Below are positions 15,828 to 24,059 of a stretch of 64,000 nt of DNA, piece after piece. The notes below the pieces were generated by a model. It did not search any database. It was not told the origin of the DNA and saw nothing but the letters and a program-made list of their open reading frames with translations. A program made the position numbers and the translations under genes. The DNA comes from VGBV01 sp963813725. Its GTDB lineage: Bacteria; Actinomycetota; Thermoleophilia; Solirubrobacterales; 70-9. Numbering within the stretch: the first letter of the stretch is position 1; each line of letters opens with the position of its first letter. The stretch covers positions 4,015 through 68,014 of the forward strand of contig CAWFAI010000001.1 in the NCBI GenBank assembly GCA_963813725.1. Direction: 5' to 3'.

Positions 15828-17744
15828 GCCGGCACCTCGGCATGCTCGCCCGTGCCGCCGCCGCGGCCCGGGACCGCCCCGGCTCGCCGACTACGATCAC
15901 CCGGCAGGGCCGCTCCGCCAGCACCGTCTGCAGCGTCTTGCCGTAGAGCGGCCGCCCGTCGCGGTAGCGCAGCCCGATCACCAGCGCGCTCGCCTCCATC
16001 TCCTCCGCCTCCTCGGCGATCGAATGGCCGGCCTGGTTGGGGCGCACGCGGTGCACGTGGCCGCTGACGCGCAGCCCGCCGATCAGCTTCGCCTGCTCGA
16101 TCTTCGACTGCGCCTCGGACTCGCGCTCCTTCAGCGGCGCATCCAGCGGCAGGCTCTGGGGCACGGTCAGCACCGAGATCACGTGGATGCCGCGCCGGCG
16201 CTTGGCCGCGAGCCTGCACCGCCGTCGCGATCGGCTCGGCCGAGAATTCGGCGTCGTCCTCGAAGGCGACGAGCACGCTGCGGTACTCGATCTCCTCGAC
16301 CCCGAGGGGCTCCAGCGTCTCCACCTTGACCGTCTCGGTCAACGGCAGCGCGCGATAGCGGCGGTAGGCGAAGTAGAGCGCCAGCCCGAACACCATCCAG
16401 CCGCCCCCGACCAACAGGGTGACCGGGTCCAGGGCCATCACCACCACGAACGCCCCACGGTACCGAAGGCGCCCAACACGGCGGTCAGCGGCACCGAGAC
16501 GCCGCGAAGGGGCAGGTTCAACGGGGGCTTCCAACCGCGCTCGAGTTCGGGCTTCGTCTGGCGCAGCCGGATCACCGCAGACGTGCGCGATCGTGAACGA
16601 GAGCATCGCCCCGAACGAGTACATCGTCGCCAGGAAGGCCGTCTCGCCCGGGATCACCGTCAGGATCGCCACGCCGGAGAAGACGAGGATCGCCATGTAG
16701 GGCGTGCGGAAGGTCGGATGGACCTGGCGCAGGATCTCCGGCAGCTGGCGGTGCTGCCCCATCGAGTAGGTCAGCCGCGAGAGGCCGATCAGCGCCGCGT
16801 TGGTCGCGATCAGCAGGATCACCGCCGCGAGGACTCCGACGTAGACCCGCAGCACCTCGGTCATTCCGGCCCCGAGCCCGAGGTTCTCGACGATCCCCAG
16901 CACGGGGTCGTCGGCGTAGGTTGTGCCCAGCTCGGTCGTGTACTCGCCCGGCCGCGTTCTGCTCGACCGGCATCGCCGAGAGGGCGATGATCGGCAGCAG
17001 CGCATAGAGCCCGATCACAGCCAGCACCACCAGACCCGACCCCGCGCGGGATCGATCCGCGTCGGCGTCCTTGGCCTCCTCGGCCATGTTCGAGATCGTC
17101 TCGATCCCGGTGTAGGCGATCATCCCCACCGCGATCCCCAGCAGGAAGTCGCCCCAGGTCGGCGCCGTGCCCAGTTCCACCTGGGAGACGAGCGGTGTCG
17201 GGCGAGAGCACGAGCACGATCCCGATCGCGACCAGCACGATCTGCGTCGCCAGATCCGCGATCGCCAGCACCAGGTTCAGCCGTGCCGACTCCTGCGTTC
17301 CCTTCACGTTCAGGGCCGCGAGCGCCCGCGATCAGGATGATCGCCGCCGATCACGTCGCCCGGCCCCTCCCCCAGCGGCTCCCAGAAGACCGCCAGGTAA
17401 TGCGGCACGAAGAAGGCCGAGATCGCGATCGTGATGATGTAGGTCAGCATCTGCCCCCAGGCCGCGAAGAAGCTGACCAGCTCGTTGAAGGCGTGGCGCG
17501 CGAAGCTCGAGGAGCCGCCAGCCTCGGGGTACATCACCGTCGCCTCGGTGTAGGTGGCCGCGGTGAACACGAAGACGAGCCCCGCGATCATGAACGTGAT
17601 CGGGGTCAGCCCGAGCGCGTAGAGCGCGACCACGCCGAGCGCGTAGTAGATCGAGGAGCCGACGTTGCCGTAGGCGGCGGAGAAGAGCGCGCCGGTGCCG
17701 TGCACCCGCGCCAGCGATTCGTCCCGAGGAATCCTCCTAGCCAA
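15824..17744 (-). CDS. APC-family permease with C-terminal UspA domain (permease 2), about eight frameshifts
   Basis: A paralogue of permease 1, recovered by joining reading frames. The N-terminus GALFSAAYGNVGSSIYYALG, TYTEATVMYPEAGGSSSFAR, IAYTGIETISNMAEEAKDAD and IATNAALIGLSRLTYSMG are APC-family segments; the tail HVISVLTVPQSLPLDAPL ... SALVIGLRYRDGRPLYGKTL is UspA-like with a nucleotide-binding-type loop. Frame changes occur near 17345, 17320, 17193, 16948, 16577, 16466, 16213 and 15860; all but one look like single-base insertions. The start is uncertain: TTG at 17744 is the most upstream codon after the hairpin, and AGGAGG a few codons later has no good start behind it. Confidence 0.75.
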
Positions 17745-17759
17745 GGCTCACAGAAGATA

Positions 17760-17789
17760 CGCGCGGCCGAGGCTGCCCCCGGCCGCGCG
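17760..17789 (-). terminator. hairpin between hppA and the permease operon
   Basis: A 10-bp perfect GC-rich stem (17760-17769 with 17780-17789) with a 10-base loop, followed on the minus strand by a short T/A-rich stretch. It lies 24 bases after the hppA stop and before the permease, so it probably ends the hppA transcript. Confidence 0.65.
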
Positions 17790-17812
17790 CGTGTCAAGCG
17801 GTGTTTTCGTAG

Positions 17813-19885
17813 CTACAGGGCGACGATCGGGATGATCAGGATCGCGACGATGTTGGCGACCTTGATCATCGGGTTGATCGCCGGGCCGGCTGTGTCCTTG
17901 TAGGGGTCGCCGACCGTGTCGCCCGTCACCGAGGCGGCATGCGCATCGGATCCCTTGCCACCGAAGGAGCCGTCCTCGATCAGCTTCTTGGCGTTGTCCC
18001 AGGCGCCGCCGCCGGCGGTCATCGAGATCGCGGCGAAGATGCCGACGACGATGACGCCGATCAGGAGGCCGCCGAGCGCCTGATAACTGAGCAGGCCGAC
18101 CACGACGGGGATCGCGATCGGAATCAGCGAGGGCAGGATCATCTCCCGCTGCGCCGAGGCGGTCACGATCGCAACCGAGCCGGCGTAGTCGGGCTTGTCC
18201 TCGCCCGTCATGATCCCCGGCTTCTCGCGGAACTGGCGCCGCACCTCCTCGACCACCTGGCCGCCGGCGCGGCCGACCGCTTCGATCGAGAGTGCCGAGA
18301 ACAGGTAGACCATGATGCCGCCGATCAAGAGGCCGATCAGCACGTCGGGCTCGGCGATGTCGAAGCTGAGGGCCTTGTCGGGATCCTCCTCCTGCAGCTC
18401 GAACAGGAAGGCGTTGAACAGCACCAGCGCGGCCAGCGCGGCGGAGCCGATCGCGTACCCCTTGGTGACGGCCTTGGTCGTGTTTCCGACCGCGTCGAGG
18501 GGGTCGGTGATGTCGCGGACCTCCTGTGGCAGGTCCGCCATCTCGGCGATGCCACCGGCGTTGTCGGTGATCGGGCCGAAGGCGTCCAGCGCGACGATCA
18601 AGCCGGTCAGCGACAGCTGCGCCATCACGGCGATGCCGATGCCGTAGATCCCGGCCAGCTCGTTGGCGCCGAGGATCGCCAGCACCAGCACCAGTACGGG
18701 CGCGGCGGTGGACTGGAAGCCCTGCGCCAGGCCCTGGATGATGTTGGTCGCGTGACCGGTCTCCGAGGCCTCGGCGATGGTGCGCACCGGCCGGAAGCGA
18801 GTCGAGGTGTAGAAGTCGGTGATCACGAACAGCAGCGCCGTGACGCCGACCCCGATCAGGCCGCAGAGCCAGAGGTCGCTGACGCTGACGGCGTCGGCTC
18901 CGGCGTCGGCCAGGCCGAGGCGGACGGGATCGCTCATCAGCCAGTCGGTGATCGGGTAGAAGGCTGCCGCCGAGAGCAGAGCCGAAACGGCGAGCCCGAT
19001 GTAGAGGGCCCGCTCGACGTTGCCTGTACGGGTGCGGACGGAAAGCGCCCCGACGATCGAGGCGATGATCGCGACGCCTCCGAGGGCAAGCGGGTAGATC
19101 GCAACCTCTCGGGCGTACTCGCCCGTGAAGGTCAGCACACCGAGCAACATCACGGCGACCGCGGTGACCGCGTAGGTCTCGAACAGGTCGGCGGCCATGC
19201 CTGCGCAATCGCCGACGTTGTCGCCCACGTTGTCGGCGATCACCGCGGGGTTGCGCGGATCGTCCTCGGGGATCCCCGCCTCGATCTTGCCGACCAGGTC
19301 GGCGCCGACGTCGGCGGCCTTGGTGAAGATGCCGCCGCCGAGTCGCGCGAAGACCGAGATCAGCGAGCCGCCGAAGCCGAGGCCGATGAGCGCGTCAACG
19401 GCCTCCTTGTCGGAGAAGTCGAGCAGCACCAGGACGCCGTAATACCCGGCCACGCCCAGCAGCGCTAGTCCGACGACCAACAGGCCCGTGACCGAACCGC
19501 CCTTGAAGGCGACGTCGAGCGCGGGCGGAATGCCGCCCCGGGCGGCCTCTGCCACCCGCGAGTTGGCGCGCACGGACACGTTCATGCCGATGAACCCGGC
19601 GGCGCCGGAGAGGATTCCCCCGATCACGAAGCCGATCGCCGTCTCCACGTTCTGGAGCGGGATCAGCAGCACGGCGATCACGACGCCGACCCCGGCGATG
19701 ATCGTGTACTGCCGCTTCAGGTAGGCGCTGGCGCCCTCCTGGATCGCCCCCGAGATCTCCACCATCCTGTCGTTGCCCGCCGGCTTCGCGAGCAGGCGCT
19801 GGGTGATCAGCAGCCCGTAGACGACGGCGGCTCCGGCGCAGCCGAGCGCGAAGACGACTCCGTAATCGGTCAGAAAATCAGTCAA
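17813..19885 (-). CDS. hppA: K+-independent membrane proton-pumping pyrophosphatase
   Basis: A 690-residue polytopic H+-PPase that couples pyrophosphate hydrolysis to proton export. Diagnostic motifs are GGGIFTKAADVGADLVGK, ADNVGDNVGDCAGMAADLFE, and the C-terminal SDAHAASVTGDTVGDPYKD, which bind Mg-PPi. The segment VGNTTKAVTKGYAIGSA carries Lys and Thr at the positions that are Ala-Ala in K+-dependent enzymes, so this enzyme should not need potassium (established family rule). The start is TTG at 19885 with GGGAGC ten bases upstream. It stands alone, downstream of the ligase operon and separated from the permeases by a hairpin. Confidence 0.95.
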   Translation of the reverse strand: MTDFLTDYGVVFALGCAGAAVVYGLLITQRLLAKPAGNDRMVEISGAIQEGASAYLKRQYTIIAGVGVVIAVLLIPLQNVETAIGFVIGGILSGAAGFIGMNVSVRANSRVAEAARGGIPPALDVAFKGGSVTGLLVVGLALLGVAGYYGVLVLLDFSDKEAVDALIGLGFGGSLISVFARLGGGIFTKAADVGADLVGKIEAGIPEDDPRNPAVIADNVGDNVGDCAGMAADLFETYAVTAVAVMLLGVLTFTGEYAREVAIYPLALGGVAIIASIVGALSVRTRTGNVERALYIGLAVSALLSAAAFYPITDWLMSDPVRLGLADAGADAVSVSDLWLCGLIGVGVTALLFVITDFYTSTRFRPVRTIAEASETGHATNIIQGLAQGFQSTAAPVLVLVLAILGANELAGIYGIGIAVMAQLSLTGLIVALDAFGPITDNAGGIAEMADLPQEVRDITDPLDAVGNTTKAVTKGYAIGSAALAALVLFNAFLFELQEEDPDKALSFDIAEPDVLIGLLIGGIMVYLFSALSIEAVGRAGGQVVEEVRRQFREKPGIMTGEDKPDYAGSVAIVTASAQREMILPSLIPIAIPVVVGLLSYQALGGLLIGVIVVGIFAAISMTAGGGAWDNAKKLIEDGSFGGKGSDAHAASVTGDTVGDPYKDTAGPAINPMIKVANIVAILIIPIVAL

Positions 19886-19943
19886 GTGCTTTCAGCTCCC
19901 TATCTGGCTCTGGATGGCTCTCGGAAAAAGGCGGCGCGGGATC

Positions 19944-20378
19944 TTAACCGTCGTCCCCGCCCGCGTGCTTCGCGTCCTCGCCCGCGTGCTTCGCGTACAG
20001 CAGCTCCATCTCCGAGACCGCCTGGCGCAGCTGCGGCTTGGCGTCCTCGGGGACCATCTCGGTCAGCGCCCGCGCCGCCTCGATCCCCTGCCGGGCCTGC
20101 TCCAGGTCGCGCTCGTCGTCCTTGGCCGTGCGCCGGGCAGCCAGGTTGAGGATGCTGACGGCGCTCTGCAGGATCACGTCCTCGACCTTGAGATTGCGGA
20201 TCTGGTCCTCGAGCTGCGCCCGCAGCTCCTCCTCGCTCTGCTCGGCGGCGGGGGGCTCGCCTGAGGCGGCCGGCTCGGCCGGGGGCTCGCCTGAGGCGGC
20301 CGGCTCGGCCGGCGGCTCGCCTGAGGCGGCCGGCTCGGCCGGCTGGTCCTTCTCGGGCTGTTTTTCCTCTTCAGCCAC
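19944..20378 (-). CDS. hypothetical acidic helical protein with PAEPAASGEP repeats
   Basis: A 144-residue protein. The N-terminal third is disordered and contains three tandem 10-residue repeats (PAEPAASGEP). A conserved-looking helical core follows: LRAQLEDQIRNLKVEDVILQ and NLAARRTAKDDERDLEQAR. The C-terminus has a short KHAGEDAKHAG duplication, matching a 21-bp tandem repeat at 19960-20001. The GTG at 20378 overlaps the stop of the ligase gene by 8 bases, so the two are co-translated. No function is recognised; the core is probably a protein-interaction helix bundle. Confidence 0.7.
   Translation of the reverse strand: MAEEEKQPEKDQPAEPAASGEPPAEPAASGEPPAEPAASGEPPAAEQSEEELRAQLEDQIRNLKVEDVILQSAVSILNLAARRTAKDDERDLEQARQGIEAARALTEMVPEDAKPQLRQAVSEMELLYAKHAGEDAKHAGGDDG
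20251..20340. repeat. three 30-bp tandem repeats inside a coding region
   Basis: Units 20251-20280, 20281-20310 and 20311-20340 are nearly identical. Thirty bases is a whole number of codons, so copy-number change alters the protein by ten residues without breaking the frame. Confidence 0.95.
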
Positions 20379-21597
20379 GGGCGGAGTCAACCACGCGCTC
20401 GGGCGCGTAGGTTCGCGCCGTGTCAGCCACGGCCTCGCGATAGATCTCCTCGATCGAGGCGCCGTCGGCCAGCGCCGCGCGGGCGCGCTGCGCGCCGTTG
20501 CGTTCCGGCAACGCCACCTCGACCCCGAGGCGCTCCCGCGCGGGAGCGGTCCACTCGACCAGTCCCTCGAGCACCTCGCGGGTGGGGACCTCCGCGCGCT
20601 TGCGGAAGTCGAGCATCGAGCCGTCCATGCCGTGGCGGATCGCGCGCCACAGGTTCTCCTCGATCTGGTTGCCACCGAGCGGCCCCTTGGGGCCGCGGCC
20701 GCCGGGTTCCGGCGGGCCGACCCCGCCGTATCCGCGCTCGTCGTACTCCAGCGCGGTCTGCGCCACGCAGGCCGCGATCAGGCCGGCGAGCGCGAACGAC
20801 TCCTCCCCGAGTGTCTGCGCATCGCAGATCCGCACCTCGACCGTGCCGAAGGCGTGGTGCGGCCGCACCGACCACCACAGCTGCGTCGACTCGACCACCG
20901 TGCCCGTCTGGCCGAGGAAGCCGACCAGGTCCGCATAGCTGTCCCAGTCGCCGAACGGCTCGTGCACGCCGCATCGCGGGAAGGTGCGGGTGAAGATCTC
21001 GGTGCGGACGCTGTGCAGGCCGGCGTCGCGATGGTCCAGGAAGGGCGAGTTGGCCGAGACCGCCAACAGGGGTGGCAGCAGCTCGCGGAGCCAGTCGCAG
21101 ACGGCGACCGCCCGGTCGGCGCCGCGAATGCCGACGTGGACGTGCAGGCTCCAGGTGTTGTTGCGTTGGGCGACCCAGCCGAGGTCCCGCCGCAGCAGCT
21201 GGTAGTGCGGCGTGTCGATGATCCGCTGGTCCAGGTAGTTCGCCCAGGGGTGGGTCCCCATCGCGGCCAGGGCCAGCCCCTTCGATGAAACCAGCGAGAA
21301 GAGCGCGTCGCGGCGCTCGCGCTGGCGATCGGCGGCGTCGGCGAAGCGCTCGCCGCGCCCCGAGCGAATCTCGATCTCGGTGTCGATCAGCTCCCCGCGG
21401 ACGGCGGGGGCAAGCACCGGATCGGCCTGAGCAGCCTCGAACAGATCGGGAAAGCGATGCTCCAGCTCGAGCGTGTCGGGGCTGACGATCGCGAACTCCT
21501 CCTCCAGCCCGATCGTGAAGTCGGTCGACTCCTCGAAGGTCTGGCGGACCCGCTCCAGGTCGAGGCCGGAGTCCGGCGCTTCGGGATCCGTGGTCAT
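20371..21597 (-). CDS. YbdK-type carboxylate-amine ligase (glutamate-cysteine ligase family 2)
   Basis: A 408-residue ATP-dependent ligase of the GCS2 family: FTIGLEEEFAIVSPDTLELE near residue 28 is the family opening with its catalytic Glu cluster; GELIDTEIEIRSGRG, NTWSLHVHVGIRGAD, and GTVEVRICDAQTLGEE supply the metal- and substrate-binding acid and His residues. It joins an amino acid to the gamma-carboxylate of glutamate or a similar acid; a role in low-molecular-weight thiol synthesis is plausible. It starts two bases after the rex stop, linking it to redox control, and overlaps the hypothetical gene downstream. Confidence 0.9.
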   Translation of the reverse strand: MTTDPEAPDSGLDLERVRQTFEESTDFTIGLEEEFAIVSPDTLELEHRFPDLFEAAQADPVLAPAVRGELIDTEIEIRSGRGERFADAADRQRERRDALFSLVSSKGLALAAMGTHPWANYLDQRIIDTPHYQLLRRDLGWVAQRNNTWSLHVHVGIRGADRAVAVCDWLRELLPPLLAVSANSPFLDHRDAGLHSVRTEIFTRTFPRCGVHEPFGDWDSYADLVGFLGQTGTVVESTQLWWSVRPHHAFGTVEVRICDAQTLGEESFALAGLIAACVAQTALEYDERGYGGVGPPEPGGRGPKGPLGGNQIEENLWRAIRHGMDGSMLDFRKRAEVPTREVLEGLVEWTAPARERLGVEVALPERNGAQRARAALADGASIEEIYREAVADTARTYAPERVVDSARG

Positions 21598-21599
21598 CG

Positions 21600-22274
21600 C
21601 TAGGTCAGATAGAAGTAGAGGGCGTAGAGCAGGTCCACTGCGGGGCTCGACGTGTGGACGGTCACCTCCGGCGGCACCTGGAGCAGCTGCTCGGAGTAAT
21701 TGAAGATGATCTTGACGCCGGCGCCCACCAGACCGTCGGCGACCACCTGGGCGCTCTCGGCCGGGACCGCGAGCACGCCGACGACCACGTCCTCGGCGGC
21801 GACGATGCGCTCGAGCTCGTCGAACGAGCGCACCTCCAGGCCGCCGACCGTGCGCCCGATCACCGCCTCGTCGACGTCGAACATGGCGACGATGCGGAAG
21901 CCGTGGTCGGCGAAGATGTCGGAGCTCGCGATCGCCTGTCCCAGGTTCCCCGCGCCGAACAGCGCGATGTTGTGCTGGCCCGCGGTCCGCAGGATCTTGC
22001 GGATCTCGCGCACCAGCGAGTCGACGTTGTAGCCGACGCCGCGCTTGCCGAACTTGCCGAAGCCCGAGAGGTCGCGGCGGATCTGGGTCGAGTTGATGTG
22101 GGTGTAGTCGGACAGCTCCTGCGAGGAGATCGTGTCCTTGCCCATCTTCCGGGCCTGCGTCAGCACCTGCAGATAGCGCGAGAGGCGCGCCGCCACCCCG
22201 AGCGAGAGGCGGTCGCCGTCCCCGATTTCGGTCGGCTCCTGGGCCGTGGCGCCGCCCGGGGCGTCCTCGATCAT
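21600..22274 (-). CDS. rex: Rex, NADH/NAD+-sensing transcriptional repressor
   Basis: A 224-residue Rex protein: winged helix with SSQELSDYTHINSTQIRRDL and GKFGKRGVGYNV, then a Rossmann domain opening at ALFGAGNLGQAIA (about residue 105) and VDEAVIGRTVGG. A domain-swapped C-terminal helix ends in VDLLYALYFYLT. Rex dimers release DNA when NADH rises, derepressing respiratory and fermentative genes. ATGA overlap with the upstream glutaredoxin and two-base spacing to the ligase gene place it in a redox-themed operon. No clear Rex operator (TTGTG-N8-CACAA type) was spotted by eye nearby. Confidence 0.95.
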   Translation of the reverse strand: MIEDAPGGATAQEPTEIGDGDRLSLGVAARLSRYLQVLTQARKMGKDTISSQELSDYTHINSTQIRRDLSGFGKFGKRGVGYNVDSLVREIRKILRTAGQHNIALFGAGNLGQAIASSDIFADHGFRIVAMFDVDEAVIGRTVGGLEVRSFDELERIVAAEDVVVGVLAVPAESAQVVADGLVGAGVKIIFNYSEQLLQVPPEVTVHTSSPAVDLLYALYFYLT

Positions 22275-22525
22275 GGGGACACCGTAGCGAGCCGGGAGCG
22301 CAGGCCGTCAGCGTCCACGCCCAGGTGGCTGACCTCCGCGCCGTCCAGCTCGATCACCGGGATCCGCTCCAGGTGGCGGCGCAGCAGCCGCTCGTCGGAG
22401 TCGATGTTCACCCGCTCGATCTCGAACGCCAGGCCGGCGGCGCGCAGCGCCTCCAACTCGGCCAGTGCCACCTCGCAGAGGTGGCAGTCAGGCCGCTCGT
22501 ACAGCTTCACCAGTCGCAAAGGCAT
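22271..22525 (-). CDS. glutaredoxin-like thioredoxin-fold protein (DUF836 type)
   Basis: An 84-residue thioredoxin-fold protein with active-site motif CHLC at residues 14-17 (YERPDCHLCE), the cis-Pro region RIPVIELDG and a short C-terminal helix. It is likely a thiol-disulfide exchange protein. The ATG at 22525 overlaps the tsaD end by 38 bases; GTG at 22510 (VKLYERPDC) would reduce the overlap and is a realistic alternative start. It is translationally coupled to rex downstream (22271-22274), suggesting that thiol state and NADH sensing are co-expressed. Confidence 0.85.
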   Translation of the reverse strand: MPLRLVKLYERPDCHLCEVALAELEALRAAGLAFEIERVNIDSDERLLRRHLERIPVIELDGAEVSHLGVDADGLRSRLATVSP

Positions 22526-23533
22526 CGAACCCCAAATAGTCGGGATACGGGATCGGCTCCGCGTAGCGGGCGGCCGAGGCGATCATCGCGGCGTTGTCGG
22601 TGCAGAGGTCGATCGGGACCAGCTTCAGCCGCAGCCCGCGCTGCCGGCAGATCGCCTCGGCGCGCTCGCGCAGCTCGGCGTTGGCGGCGACGCCGCCACC
22701 CAGCGCCACCGCCGGCCACTCGCCCGCGTCGAGCGCGCGCTCGAGCTTCGCGGCCAGCTGGCCGGTGAGCGCGCGCTGGTAGGACGCGGCCAGGTCGGCT
22801 CGGGAGGTGGCGACGCGCTCGGAGCCGAGCTCTCGCACCTTGTAGACGAGCGCCGTCTTCAGGCCGCTGAAGGAGAGGTCCAGACCCGGGTCGCGAGCCA
22901 TCGCCACGGGAAACTCGAACGCCTCGGGGTCGCCGCCGGCCGCGGCGCGCTGGATCGCGGGCCCACCCGGATAGCCCAGCCCCAGCAGGCGCGCACCCTT
23001 GTCGAACGCCTCGCCGGCGGCGTCGTCGAGCGTCTGGCCCAAAACATCAAACGGCGGCTCCTCCGCTTCGCGTCCGGGGCCGCCTCTGGCGCGGCCGTAT
23101 CCCGGACTCCCGCCAGGAGCGTATGGCCGCCGCTCGCGATCAGGCAGAGGAACGGGGGCTCGAGCGGCTCGGGCTCGAGGAAGTTGGCGGCGACATGACC
23201 GTGCAGGTGGTCCACCGGGATCAGCGGCAACCTGCGTGCCGAGGCGATCGCCTTGGCGGTGCTGAGCCCGATCAGCAGCGCGCCTATCAGGCCGGGGCCC
23301 TGGGTGACCGCGACCGCATCCAGCTCGTCGAGCTCGGTCCCGGCCTCGCCCAGGGCTGCGTCGGTGACCGCGTTCACGAGCTGCAGATGGTGGCGCGATG
23401 CGACCTCCGGGACGACCCCGCCGAACTCCTCGTGGAAGCTCGCCTGCGATGAGACCACGCTGGAGAGGACGCGGCCGCCGTCGACGATGGCGGCGCAGGT
23501 GTCGTCGCAGCTCGTCTCCAGGGCAAGGATCAT
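22488..23533 (-). CDS. tsaD: TsaD, tRNA threonylcarbamoyltransferase catalytic subunit, one frameshift
   Basis: TsaD transfers the threonylcarbamoyl group to A37 of ANN-decoding tRNAs. MILALETSCDDTCAAIVDGG is the ASKHA phosphate-binding opening; SRHHLQL holds the HxxxH-type metal ligand region; VTQGPGLIGALLIGLS and DHLHGHVAANFL are further signatures. A missing base near 23072 shifts the frame just before VLGQTLDDAAGEAFDKG, after which GLDLSFSGLKTALV, GGGVAANAELRERAE and LCTDNAAMIASAARYA complete the protein to a stop at 22488. Both halves are otherwise intact, so the lesion is likely technical. It follows rimI by 49 bases. Confidence 0.9.
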
Positions 23534-23582
23534 GCGGCCCGCGCCGATCGCACCGTTGATCCGCGCGCGAGCCGTCGAAGCG

Positions 23583-24059
23583 TCACTGCGCGAGGCCGGC
23601 TCGCACGCGCTCGCGGGCCAGCCACATGATCAGGGCGTCCTCGCCGTTGTCGTGGTAGTAGCTGCGGCGGCGGCCGGCCGAGCGGAAGCCGATGCCCTCG
23701 TACATGGCGATCGCCGGCAGGTTCGAGACCCGGACCTCGAGCGTGAAGCGCGCCTCCGCCCCCGCCTCCTCGAAGAGCCGGTCGATCAGCTCCGATGCGA
23801 TCCCGCGGCGGCGGTTCTCGGTGCTGACGGCGACGTTCATCAGGTGCCAGACCTCGTCGTAGCGGGCGCAGACCAGGTAGCCGATCAGGCCGGTCTCGTC
23901 CTCGGCCGCCAGGCAGATGCCCGAGGGCTTCGACAGCTCCAGCACGAACATCGCCAGCGACCACGGGGTAGGAAACGAACGGCGCTCGATGGAGATCACC
24001 GACGGCAGGTCGCCGTAGGTGAGCCGGCGGATCCGCAGACCGCCCTGCTCAGCTTCCAT
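23583..24059 (-). CDS. rimI: RimI-type ribosomal-protein / N-alpha acetyltransferase
   Basis: A 158-residue GNAT acetyltransferase. LRIRRLTYGDLPSVISIE begins the fold; NVAVSTENRRRGIASELID contains the acetyl-CoA pyrophosphate loop (RRRGIA), and EVRVSNLPAIAMYEGIGF is the conserved C-terminal RimI motif. It acetylates protein N-termini, classically ribosomal protein S18. I choose the ATG at 24059, preceded by CGGAG, over the longer frame to 24092; the gene then overlaps tsaB by 11 bases. The tsaB-rimI-tsaD order is widespread in bacteria. Confidence 0.9.
   Translation of the reverse strand: MEAEQGGLRIRRLTYGDLPSVISIERRSFPTPWSLAMFVLELSKPSGICLAAEDETGLIGYLVCARYDEVWHLMNVAVSTENRRRGIASELIDRLFEEAGAEARFTLEVRVSNLPAIAMYEGIGFRSAGRRRSYYHDNGEDALIMWLARERVRAGLAQ

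Noticed and set aside
13243..17744. Programmed frameshifting or gene decay in the permease operon
   Set aside because: The breaks are too many, not at slippery heptamers, and conserved motifs continue on both sides. Sequencing error is simpler.
17745..17812. A c-di-AMP riboswitch before the permease operon
   Set aside because: The gap is 68 bases, too short for the ydaO-type fold, and is occupied by a simple hairpin.
17939..19468. A 509-codon plus-strand frame opposite hppA
   Set aside because: Composition is that of reverse-complemented hppA codons; hppA itself is complete and conserved.
20251..20340. CRISPR-like array
   Set aside because: The three units are contiguous with no spacers and lie in frame inside a coding region.
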